A stretch of 64,000 nucleotides of DNA from CAMPJM01 sp964440915 (GTDB lineage Bacteria > Bacteroidota > Bacteroidia > Cytophagales > Cyclobacteriaceae): the NCBI GenBank assembly GCA_964440915.1, contig CAYTTV010000011.1, forward strand, positions 1 through 64,000. Reading direction: 5' to 3'. The position numbers were made by a program, and so were the translations under genes. This document shows positions 1 through 8,673 of this stretch, piece after piece (positions within the stretch are counted from its first letter, which is position 1; each line of letters begins with the position of its first letter). The notes under the pieces are model-generated. The model did no database searches, was not told the origin of the DNA, and worked only from the letters and a program-made list of their open reading frames with translations.

Positions 1-128
1 TGTGTAAAATCTTCCTTTCAATAAGTAAAATCTTCTCAAGTAACGTGGTTATATAGGATATAATACGGCCTTAGGACTATATAAATGGGTTCGTATGATT
101 TTACAACTGTTTCGGAGAATTTTACACA
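1..128. repeat. Inverted and direct copies of a GTAAAATC motif upstream of the first gene
   Basis: TGTGTAAAAT at 1-10 is mirrored exactly by ATTTTACACA at 119-128. The longer motif GTAAAATCTTCC lies at 4-15, with an 11-of-12 copy at 25-36. Reverse-oriented relatives lie at 97-104 (GATTTTAC) and 114-125. This could be an operator array or a folded leader for the gene starting at 217, or the edge of a dispersed repeat that continues outside the window. The pattern is directly visible; its function is unknown. Confidence 0.35.
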
Positions 129-216
129 TGATTAGAATATCAGGCGGATATATTTGAGAAAAGCTTAAAACTGGTTTATGTCTTTTTATTTTAAATGTTT
201 TTCAAAACTTAAACTT

Positions 217-1332
217 ATGAAAAAGGAAATGTACAAAAATGCTAGTTATCCCATTTTGGTGCTTTTGATGGCATTCGTCATAGCACTTGGGGCCTGTAGT
301 GATGATGATTCTGGAGCAATAGAAGAGGAGTTCGTTTTTCCTCCTATAATGTACCCTGCACAATATGATGCAGTAGCTGGGGAGGCCACACTTACGTGGG
401 ATCCTGTAGAAAATGCCCAAGGATATTTGGTCTATTACACGGACGATGAAACTGCAACCTCAGAAGCGTATTCTTTGCTCAGCGAAGACCCTTATAATAG
501 CACGTCCGCCATAGATGCTACTATTCCTGTTGGATCTACTAGGATATATGCGATAAAGGCGGTTACAGGTAATGGACAAAGCGAGTTTAGTGAGCCCATT
601 ATCCTTTCTGTAAACAACACCGGAAACGATTTAATTGACAATATTTGGTTTGATATGGTGGATGTAGAAGGAGGCACCTTTACTATGGGAGGTTATAAAT
701 CTGATGAGCAGCCTCATCATGATGTGACCTTGTCTTCCTTTAGGATGATGAAGTTTGAACTATCCCAGGAAATTTTTGAAGCCCTAGGATATGCCAACCC
801 TAGTAAAGAACCTACTGATCCAAAAGCCCCTGTAAATCAGGTGAGATGGATTTTAGCCCGTGATTTCGTTAATAAATTGAATGGCATGACCAATATGAAT
901 TTCCGTTTGCCTACAGAAGCTGAATGGGAATATGCTGCCAGGGGCGGAAATCTTGATGAAGACGGTGACTTTCCAGGATTTAATGATCCAGCGGTTATCG
1001 ATGAATATGTGCATAGAATTGCTAGCGGCGACCCCACAAAAGTAGGCACCAAAAAGCCTAATGAGCTTGGATTGTATGATATGGCAGGCAATGTGGCAGA
1101 ATGGTGTGCAGATTACTTCGATCCTGAATATTATACCGCAGACCCGATTACTGATCCTAGAGGGCCTTCATCACCTACAAGTTCGGATAGTTTACGCGTT
1201 ATGAGAGGCGGAGGTGCCAACCATGAAACTGTAAGTGAAGAGACCTTTTTAATGGTGCATGAACGTTCATCAAGAGCACAACAAAGTTCACATAACGCCC
1301 TTGGATTTAGGTTGGTGCATAGCATAAGATAA
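217..1332 (+). CDS. SUMF1/FGE-sulfatase-domain lipoprotein with N-terminal fibronectin-type III-like domain
   Basis: The protein begins with a lipoprotein signal ending in the lipobox ALGAC (Cys about 27), so it is probably anchored in the outer membrane. Residues about 40-130 look like a fibronectin III domain. Residues about 140-370 form an FGE-sulfatase domain, with GGTFTMGG, RLPTEAEWEYAARGG, GNVAEWC and the closing GFRLV. True formylglycine-generating enzymes carry catalytic cysteines in the segment after the RGG motif. Here RVMRGGGANHE leads into a stretch without cysteine, so sulfatase activation is unlikely; a structural or ligand-binding role is inferred. It precedes a SusC gene, separated from it by a hairpin. 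I chose the ATG at 217 because the earlier ATG at 178 would add 13 residues ahead of a good signal peptide; the ATG at 229 is also possible. Confidence 0.8.
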   Translation: MKKEMYKNASYPILVLLMAFVIALGACSDDDSGAIEEEFVFPPIMYPAQYDAVAGEATLTWDPVENAQGYLVYYTDDETATSEAYSLLSEDPYNSTSAIDATIPVGSTRIYAIKAVTGNGQSEFSEPIILSVNNTGNDLIDNIWFDMVDVEGGTFTMGGYKSDEQPHHDVTLSSFRMMKFELSQEIFEALGYANPSKEPTDPKAPVNQVRWILARDFVNKLNGMTNMNFRLPTEAEWEYAARGGNLDEDGDFPGFNDPAVIDEYVHRIASGDPTKVGTKKPNELGLYDMAGNVAEWCADYFDPEYYTADPITDPRGPSSPTSSDSLRVMRGGGANHETVSEETFLMVHERSSRAQQSSHNALGFRLVHSIR

Positions 1333-1446
1333 TTATAATAGGGTCAAGGCCAAAGTTGGGAATTGTTGTTGAGAAGCTTCCAAGGAGTGTCGATAGCTAT
1401 TTCAGACCTCGTTTTTGGAAGGGTTTCCAGATCACTTGATCCCATA

Positions 1447-1478
1447 AGCACCCTTCAAATATTGGATTGAAGGGTGCT
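1447..1478 (+). terminator. Perfect 12-bp stem-loop between the FGE-like gene and susC
   Basis: AGCACCCTTCAA at 1447-1458 pairs perfectly with TTGAAGGGTGCT at 1467-1478 around an 8-base loop. The following ATTAAAAT is A+T-rich but not a clean T run. It lies 35 bases before the susC start. It may terminate the upstream gene or act as a leader hairpin of the susC transcript. Confidence 0.5.
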
Positions 1479-1512
1479 ATTAAAATCCGTTTGCTATCGA
1501 TAAAAATAATCT

Positions 1513-4500
1513 ATGAAAAATATAATTAACTCTAGAAGAATTGGCATCGTGCGTTACCTATTAGCCTTACTTATAGGTATGGTTGGGGCAGGCGATTTGT
1601 TCGCCCAAGAAGTTTCAATATCAGGAAGCGTTATAGAGCCATCAGGTGAGCCCATTCCCGGTGTCAATATATTGGAAAAGGGATCTAATAACGGTACTAT
1701 CACTGATATGGAGGGCAATTTTTCTCTGGTGGTGAGCAGCGAACAAAGTACTTTGATTTTTTCATTTATCGGTTTTGAGAACCAAGATATTATTGTTGGT
1801 CAAAATACCCAAATCACTGTCACAATGGAGCCTGCTACTGATGTGCTCGACGAGATTGTGATCGTGGGTTATGGCACGCAAAAAAAGGTAAATATGACAG
1901 GGTCGGTAGCCACCATCAATTTTTCTGATGACGTGTCGGGCCGGCCAATAACCAATGTTTCTTCAGCTTTGGCTGGCCTTGCAGCAGGGGTTAATGTCAT
2001 GCAAGGCTCAGGACAGCCAGGGAGTGACAATGCTACAATAAGGATCAGGGGAACAGGTACATTGAACAACAGCAACCCTTTGGTGCTGGTGGACGGGTTT
2101 GAAGCTGATATGAACAATGTGAACCCCGCTGACATTGAAAGTATTTCTATACTTAAAGATGCCGCTGCTGCTGCTATATATGGTTCTAGAGCTGCCAATG
2201 GCGTTATATTGATCACTACAAAAAAAGGATCAGACAAACCTTCCTTTACTTATTCAGGATCTTATTCGATTCAAAGTCCTTTAAATACTGTCGAAATGGT
2301 CAACGACTATGCCCGACACATGGAACTCATCAATGAAGGAAGAGAAAATATGCAAAGACCTCATCAGTTTTCTCAGACAAGTATAGATGCTTGGCGTTAT
2401 GCCCAAGAAAATCCCTACGAACTGAATCTATACGGTGTTCCCAATCATATTGCTTACCCTAATACAAATTGGTTTGATGAGGTATTTAATGCTGGAGCTA
2501 TGCAAAAGCATGATTTGTCCGTTGCGGGAAGCTCTGATAAAGTAGATTACTATATGTCTTTTGGGTATCTCGACAATGAAGGGATTATGAAGGATTCTGG
2601 ACTCAAAAGGTATCAATATCGCGTGAACTTGGAAAGCGAATTGAATGATTGGTTGACCTTGGGAACAAGGATATATGGACTGCAGCAATCGAAGGGGATG
2701 GCCAATGTGAGCAATGCTTTCCAGTTTTTAGATAAAACTACTCCTGGCATTTATCCCGGATCGGATGATAGGTGGGGAGTGCCCGCACTGATCGTCGAAG
2801 AATCTTCGAATGCTAACAATATTTTTGAGAAAATGGTGAGGGGCGGTCATGATAAAATGTTTAGGGCCAGCGCATCCATATATGGTATTATAAAACTGGC
2901 AGATAACCTCACCCTTGAGCCTAATTTGAATTATGCGCCTGAGTGGGGCGATTATGCCACTTGGGGAGTGCAGAAAGGCCGATGGGATTTTGTGAAAGAT
3001 GAACGGCAAGATAAAACAGATCTAGGCGTCCAGAATATATATAACAGCTCTTTTAAAAGAGTCAGGTATATTTCCGATGTGCTGTTAAGATACTCCAAAC
3101 AGATAAATGCAGACCATAGCATTGACCTCTTGGCAGGGAACAATGTATCCTACTATAATGAAAACAGCTTTAATGCAACAGGACGAGGAATGTCAGATTG
3201 GAGTTTGCACGAACTGAGTACGGCAACAGAAATTACCAATGCGAACGGCACTCAAACAGACTGGGCGCTGGTATCTTACTTCGGAAGATTAAACTATAAC
3301 TACAAAGACAAGTATCTTTTTGAGACGAACATAAGGGCCGACGAATCCTCTAGGTTTCACCCCGACAACAGGTTAGGGATTTTCCCTTCTTTTTCTGCTG
3401 GATATCGGATTTCAGAAGAGCCTTTTATGCAAGGTTTGTCGGGCACATTTCAAAATATAAAAATCAGGGGTTCATGGGGGCAGCTAGGCAATAATAGTAT
3501 CGGAGATTATGCTTGGCAATCGATCTATGGCCTGGTAAGACAAGTTGTTGGAGGACGTCCTGAGACGGGTTTGGCTGTGACCAAAATAGGCAACAACTAC
3601 TTGAAGTGGGAAAGTACCACCACGACAAATATTGGCTTAGAAGTGGCCCTGTTAAATCAGCGGTTGACGGGAGAGTTTGACTTTTATAACAGGGATACCG
3701 ATGGAGTTCTCTATGTTCCTGACATGTATGTTTCTATGGGAACCGCTGCCGGATCAACACAAAACTTAGCATCGGTCAGGAACAAGGGGATGGAAGCTGT
3801 TGTCAGTTGGAGAGACAATAAAGGAGATTTCTCTTATCAAGTTCAGGGAAATTTCTCTATCAATAATAATGAGGTGACCAAATTTAGGGGAGCAGTGGAA
3901 CGTGGATGGGGCGATGACGGAAACGGTGGCCAAGTTTATAGAAGCAATGTCGGTGAAACTGTACAGAATGGATTTGGGGGAGTAATTGCCGAAGGACACA
4001 CGCTGGGAGAGTATTTCCTGCATACTGTTTATTCCGGAGATGGAAGATACCCAGGATCGGGTGATGCTGGCTTAACACAAGGGCCTACCGATGGCATGGT
4101 CAGGAATGGGTATAACCTCAGGTGGGTCACCAGCATGATCGAACAAGGCTACACCTTTGTTGGAAGTGATATTGTTGCTCCCAATGGATTGTATCTGGGA
4201 GATTTTATTTATGCCGATAACAACGGAGATGGCGACTATGGCAATGAAAACGATAAGCAGTTTACAGGAAAGTCATCCTTGCCAAAGTATAATTTCGGAA
4301 TGCAGCTTTCGGCGAGTTACAAGGGATGGGACATGTCCATGGTATGGGGAGGAAGTGCAGGTTTCCATTTGTACTGGAACCAAGACTTCTACAATGCTAC
4401 AAGGACTGTAAATGGCAACCCAATTTCCAAGCACATAGCGGACGATCATTTTTTCTACGACACTTCCAATCCGTCTGACCCGAGGGCCAATCAAGATGCG

Positions 4501-4782
4501 AAGTATCCTCGCCTTACAGATGCTACGGAGCGTACCAATGACCTTCAAAGCGACTTTTGGCTCTACGATGCCTCCTTTATTAAGTTAAGGAACATACAAA
4601 TAGGCTATCGTTTTCCCCAAAGATGGATTGAACGTGTAGGGATCGAAAATCTCAGGATGTACTTCTCAGGAGAGAATCTTTTGACAATCACAAAATATCC
4701 TGGAATAGACCCTGAAATTGGAGCATCGGTAAATTACCCAACGCTCAAGCAGGTTGCCTTTGGGGTTCAGCTTCAGTTTTAA
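1513..4782 (+). CDS. SusC/RagA-family TonB-linked outer membrane transporter (locus 1)
   Basis: This is the TonB-dependent channel that takes up oligosaccharides together with the SusD lipoprotein encoded next. The signal peptide ends near residue 31 (LFAQ). A CarboxypepD_reg-like domain follows at about 33-115, then the conserved EIVIVGYGTQ segment typical of SusC proteins. The plug is at about 125-240, with LVLVDGF and AAAIYGSRAANGVI, followed by a long beta-barrel ending in an aromatic residue (QLQF). At 1089 residues it has the usual length. There is no N-terminal STN domain, so it is not expected to signal to an anti-sigma factor. It is 36 bases from susD. Linked lyases and a GH88 enzyme point to a uronate-containing glycan as substrate; this is inference from context. 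Confidence 0.93.
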   Translation: MKNIINSRRIGIVRYLLALLIGMVGAGDLFAQEVSISGSVIEPSGEPIPGVNILEKGSNNGTITDMEGNFSLVVSSEQSTLIFSFIGFENQDIIVGQNTQITVTMEPATDVLDEIVIVGYGTQKKVNMTGSVATINFSDDVSGRPITNVSSALAGLAAGVNVMQGSGQPGSDNATIRIRGTGTLNNSNPLVLVDGFEADMNNVNPADIESISILKDAAAAAIYGSRAANGVILITTKKGSDKPSFTYSGSYSIQSPLNTVEMVNDYARHMELINEGRENMQRPHQFSQTSIDAWRYAQENPYELNLYGVPNHIAYPNTNWFDEVFNAGAMQKHDLSVAGSSDKVDYYMSFGYLDNEGIMKDSGLKRYQYRVNLESELNDWLTLGTRIYGLQQSKGMANVSNAFQFLDKTTPGIYPGSDDRWGVPALIVEESSNANNIFEKMVRGGHDKMFRASASIYGIIKLADNLTLEPNLNYAPEWGDYATWGVQKGRWDFVKDERQDKTDLGVQNIYNSSFKRVRYISDVLLRYSKQINADHSIDLLAGNNVSYYNENSFNATGRGMSDWSLHELSTATEITNANGTQTDWALVSYFGRLNYNYKDKYLFETNIRADESSRFHPDNRLGIFPSFSAGYRISEEPFMQGLSGTFQNIKIRGSWGQLGNNSIGDYAWQSIYGLVRQVVGGRPETGLAVTKIGNNYLKWESTTTTNIGLEVALLNQRLTGEFDFYNRDTDGVLYVPDMYVSMGTAAGSTQNLASVRNKGMEAVVSWRDNKGDFSYQVQGNFSINNNEVTKFRGAVERGWGDDGNGGQVYRSNVGETVQNGFGGVIAEGHTLGEYFLHTVYSGDGRYPGSGDAGLTQGPTDGMVRNGYNLRWVTSMIEQGYTFVGSDIVAPNGLYLGDFIYADNNGDGDYGNENDKQFTGKSSLPKYNFGMQLSASYKGWDMSMVWGGSAGFHLYWNQDFYNATRTVNGNPISKHIADDHFFYDTSNPSDPRANQDAKYPRLTDATERTNDLQSDFWLYDASFIKLRNIQIGYRFPQRWIERVGIENLRMYFSGENLLTITKYPGIDPEIGASVNYPTLKQVAFGVQLQF

Positions 4783-4818
4783 CGCATTTTGGTTAGTGGA
4801 TTTTAAAACATAAAAAGA

Positions 4819-6639
4819 ATGAAGGTAAAATATCTTATAACGATACTTGCTTTGGTAATTGCTGGTTGTAATGACGATTTTCTCGACACCACACCCTACA
4901 ATGACATTACCACCGCAAATATGTGGACTTCAGAAGAGTTGGCAGATAAAGGCGTAAATGCAATCTTTAATGTGTTTAGAAATGCCGATGTAAGCAATAC
5001 AACAGGTGGCCTACTTGAGATCGCTTTAACGGAAGGGGCTGGGTTTACCAGCCAATTCTATAAAAATAACTTTACTTTTAGGTTTTTGACCGGTGATGTC
5101 ACACCCGATTATCAGATCATTGAAAATACTTGGAGACGGCATTATGAAGGAGTTCATCGAAGCAATGATGCCATTGCCAATTTGCATAGGGCACCATTGG
5201 CGGAAGAAAAGTATAACCGATTGCTGGGCGAGGCGACTTTTATGAGAGCGTACTTCTATTTCCGCCTAAACAGGTTATATCAAGGAGTGCCTATATACGA
5301 GGAGCCCATTTCAAACGAAGAGGCCATCAAGACACAATCTTCCGCAGAAGATGTTTGGAAGTTCTGTATTGAGGATTTGACATTTTGCATCGAAAACCCC
5401 CACTTGCCCAATGCCAACCTATCGGGAGATCTTTACGGAAGGCCTTCTAAAGCTATGGCATATGCCTTGAGGGGTATGGTGTATATGTGGATGGAAGATT
5501 ATGAAAAAGCAATAGATGACTTTGCAGAAGTAGAGCCGCTCGGACATCGGTTGTTTATGGGAGAATATGGCGACCTTTTTACACAGGCGCATGAAAATGA
5601 TCCCGAATTTATCTTCAGCGTACAATTTGATGCGGCCGCTGGATATGGCGACAATTTACAGAAGATTATAGGAGGAAGGGACCATTACGATGGTTGGACA
5701 GAACTTCAGCCAGCCCCTGATTTTGTGGACTATTACCAAAATAACGATGGAAGCGAGTTCTTTTGGGAAGATGTACTGCCAGGTTGGAACCAACTGACGG
5801 TTCAACAACGTGAGGTGTTCTTTTTGCGAGACAGCTTGCAAACTTCAACTATAAAAGAAAAGCAAGATGCCTATGAGAGTGCAAAAAACCGCATAGGGGA
5901 AGGCATCATCAATACATATTATCTGAATATCGGCAATGAAGAGCGCATCACCCAAGCTTACATTCACAGAGATCCAAGGCTTAACCAGTCCATTTTCACT
6001 CCTTATGATTCTGCCGATAGTTACAGCCCCTATTATAACGGTGGAGAAATGCAATACAACAAGGTATTAAGGTGGCCTATGATACTACGGGGGGCAGATG
6101 GTGGAGATATGTGGTCAGATAAAAGAGAAACATTGTTCTATATATATGAAAAGTATAATGTTACCCATAAGGGAGAGTTGATCGACCGGCAGCATTATGA
6201 TGTTGATTATCCTCTGATAAGAATCACTGATGTGCTACTCATGCAAGCTGAGGCCTATGCTGAGTTGGGTAATATAGATGCGGCCATTGCGATTGTGAAC
6301 AGGATACGCACCCGGGCTCATATGCCTGAATTAACCAATGGTGGTGCTGGACCTAATGCAGTGCAGGGACAGGATGATATGATCGAAAGAGTCCGTTATG
6401 AACGTCGGGTTGAGCTTTGCTTAGAGGGAGTAAATTACTACGATGAAGTCAGGTGGGGCATGGAGAATTATAGGGAAATGAAATTCGATGGAAGCCTTGA
6501 AAGCGGAAGGAAATCTGTATGGGGCGATCCATCAACAGAAAAGTGGTATTGGGCCGATCGGATATGGCCATGGCCTGTCCCGACAAAGGAAATTCAAATG
6601 AATGAAAACCTCGTGAGAACTCCTGGATGGCTTTACTAA
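4819..6639 (+). CDS. SusD/RagB-family glycan-binding lipoprotein (locus 1)
   Basis: SusD proteins cap the SusC barrel and bind the glycan at the cell surface. A short lipoprotein signal ends at IAGC (Cys17) and is followed by the usual DDFLDTTP stretch. Family landmarks include RLLGEATFMRAYFYFRL in the TPR region, ITDVLLMQAEAYAELG, and RYERRVELCLEGVNYYDEVRWG near the C-terminus. At 606 residues it is normal to slightly long. It follows susC directly and is followed after 88 bases by the lyase genes, so one transcript is likely. No frame problems are visible. Confidence 0.93.
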   Translation: MKVKYLITILALVIAGCNDDFLDTTPYNDITTANMWTSEELADKGVNAIFNVFRNADVSNTTGGLLEIALTEGAGFTSQFYKNNFTFRFLTGDVTPDYQIIENTWRRHYEGVHRSNDAIANLHRAPLAEEKYNRLLGEATFMRAYFYFRLNRLYQGVPIYEEPISNEEAIKTQSSAEDVWKFCIEDLTFCIENPHLPNANLSGDLYGRPSKAMAYALRGMVYMWMEDYEKAIDDFAEVEPLGHRLFMGEYGDLFTQAHENDPEFIFSVQFDAAAGYGDNLQKIIGGRDHYDGWTELQPAPDFVDYYQNNDGSEFFWEDVLPGWNQLTVQQREVFFLRDSLQTSTIKEKQDAYESAKNRIGEGIINTYYLNIGNEERITQAYIHRDPRLNQSIFTPYDSADSYSPYYNGGEMQYNKVLRWPMILRGADGGDMWSDKRETLFYIYEKYNVTHKGELIDRQHYDVDYPLIRITDVLLMQAEAYAELGNIDAAIAIVNRIRTRAHMPELTNGGAGPNAVQGQDDMIERVRYERRVELCLEGVNYYDEVRWGMENYREMKFDGSLESGRKSVWGDPSTEKWYWADRIWPWPVPTKEIQMNENLVRTPGWLY

Positions 6640-6727
6640 GGTTGATCGTTCGTCAATGCGCGAACTGTTTAGATGAACTCAATATGCAATTGAAGAGCGT
6701 GGAGATTCTCGCTGTTCAACAAATCTT

Positions 6728-8629
6728 ATGAAACCCAATTTTATGAAAAGAATAGTATTAATAGCAATCTGTCTGGCAAGCTTTACCTTCTTGTATGGCT
6801 GCAATGACGAAACGGTGGATCATCCTGATCAGGATCAAAAGCCAGGCCCTGTTTATCCAGAAGGCACATTTGATTATGCGCAAATTGAAGCCCATCCTAG
6901 GTTGTTGATGAGCACAGAAGATGAAGAAGCGCTCAAGGGCCTCTTGTCTGCTAATGCATCCATGAAAAAAATCCATGACCATATTATTACGCAGTGCAAT
7001 ATGCTCGTTGGGCAAGATGAAGTGGTTTATCAAAAAGATGGAAAGCGGCTCTTGGCTGTTTCCCGCGAGGCATTAAAACGGATATTCTATTTGTCGTACG
7101 GCTACCGTATGACAGGTTCGCAGTTGTACCTTATCAAGGCCAAAGCTGAACTCAATGCGGTGATCAACTTTGCTGACTGGAATCCTAGCCACTTCTTGGA
7201 TGTAGGTGAAATGGTCATGGGTGTGGCCATAGGTTACGATTGGCTGTATGACGAGCTTGACGATACCATGAAAGAAAATATTCGTCAGGCTATCGTAGAG
7301 AAGGCTTTTAATGCTTCCAAGGTTTCAAGTCATAATTGGTTTTATGACCGCAAGAACAACTGGAATCAGGTGTGCAATGCTGGCCTGGTGTACGGTGCCT
7401 TGGCAATAATAGAAGACGAGCCAACGGCATCTGTAGAGATTATAGAGAAGGCTTTGTCAACCAACAGAAAGGTGTTGGATATCTATGCTCCTGATGGAAA
7501 TTATCCTGAAGGGCCCGGTTATTGGGCTTATGGAACCTCGTTTCAGGTGATGATGATCGCAGCCCTGCAAAGTGCCCTTGGAGGAGATGCAGGATTGTCC
7601 GATGCACCGGGCTTTATGGCGTCGGCAGAGTATATGCTTTATATGAATTCACCGTCAGGGCAATGGTTCAATTACTCTGATTGTGGCAAGTGGGTTCAGC
7701 CTCTACCAGCAATGTTCTGGTTTGCCGAGAAAAACAATGACCCTTCTTTGCTATCTGAAGAGCTGAAGTTACTGAATGAAGGAGATTATTTCCGACGATT
7801 TGAAGAAGAAAGATTGTTGCCCATTGCTTTGATTTTTGGAAAAGGTGTTGACCTAGAACAAGATCTTGCACCACAAAAAGCGGTATGGTCCGGTGGAGGT
7901 TTCACACCCATTGTAGTCGTACGGAAAGGGTGGAGCGGCGATTCTGACCAATACTTGGGAATAAAGGGAGGAAAAGCTATTACGGATCATGCTCACATGG
8001 ATGCTGGATCCTTTGTTTATGACATTGGCGCCACAAGGTGGGCCGTGGATTTTGGTATGCAGAGTTACGGAGTAGTAGAGGCTGCAGGAGTAGATCTTTG
8101 GAACATGGGGCAGAATTCAGAACGATGGGATGTTTTTCGACTGCACAATAAAAACCATAATACCATTACCATCAACAATCAGCGACATAATGTCAATGGC
8201 GAGGCTCAAATCATAGAGGTTTATGACTCTAATGATAAAAAAGGAGCCAAGTTAGATTTAACAGAGGCTTTGAATCTATCCAATGAACTTGAGAATGCGG
8301 TCAGGACAGTCACCTTAGAAAATGATACCTATTTACAGGTTGTGGATGAGCTGAAAGCGGGAGAAGCACCCGTAGAGATTTATTGGAATATGGTAAGCTC
8401 GGGTTCGGTCGATATTATCGATGCTCATACAATGATTGTTTCAAAAGAAGGTAAAGAGCTTGAAGTGAAAGTGAGCGCTAACTTCGGTTTTGTACTAGAT
8501 ATAGATCGTTCCACAACGCCAACAACTCACTATGAAACCAAAAATGGGGACGCTATCATGCTAGGATTCACATCGACCATTCCTGCCCATGCAAAAGCAA
8601 CCTACACCATAACACTTACACAAAAGTAA
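6728..8629 (+). CDS. Heparinase II/III-fold polysaccharide lyase, lipoprotein form
   Basis: Predicted lyase that cleaves uronate-containing polysaccharide by beta-elimination, leaving unsaturated uronyl ends. A lipoprotein signal ends at FLYGC (Cys25). The N-terminal helical toroid (about 50-340) starts with AHPRLLMS and contains NWNQVCNAG and YPEGPGYWAYG, the latter probably supplying the catalytic tyrosine. The C-terminal beta-sandwich (about 360-630) carries DHAHMDAGSFVYD, matching the metal/catalytic histidine region of heparinase II-type enzymes, and NHNTITINNQRHNVNG. I cannot fix the PL family from sequence alone; PL21-like is a guess. A paralogue starts 44 bases downstream. The start could also be the ATG at 6743. 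Lipidation suggests outer-membrane location, perhaps making the first cut at the surface. Confidence 0.82.
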   Translation: MKPNFMKRIVLIAICLASFTFLYGCNDETVDHPDQDQKPGPVYPEGTFDYAQIEAHPRLLMSTEDEEALKGLLSANASMKKIHDHIITQCNMLVGQDEVVYQKDGKRLLAVSREALKRIFYLSYGYRMTGSQLYLIKAKAELNAVINFADWNPSHFLDVGEMVMGVAIGYDWLYDELDDTMKENIRQAIVEKAFNASKVSSHNWFYDRKNNWNQVCNAGLVYGALAIIEDEPTASVEIIEKALSTNRKVLDIYAPDGNYPEGPGYWAYGTSFQVMMIAALQSALGGDAGLSDAPGFMASAEYMLYMNSPSGQWFNYSDCGKWVQPLPAMFWFAEKNNDPSLLSEELKLLNEGDYFRRFEEERLLPIALIFGKGVDLEQDLAPQKAVWSGGGFTPIVVVRKGWSGDSDQYLGIKGGKAITDHAHMDAGSFVYDIGATRWAVDFGMQSYGVVEAAGVDLWNMGQNSERWDVFRLHNKNHNTITINNQRHNVNGEAQIIEVYDSNDKKGAKLDLTEALNLSNELENAVRTVTLENDTYLQVVDELKAGEAPVEIYWNMVSSGSVDIIDAHTMIVSKEGKELEVKVSANFGFVLDIDRSTTPTTHYETKNGDAIMLGFTSTIPAHAKATYTITLTQK

Positions 8630-8673
8630 TCAGGAATAGGGAAAGACATTAATTTCAATAAAGAGAGAATCTA

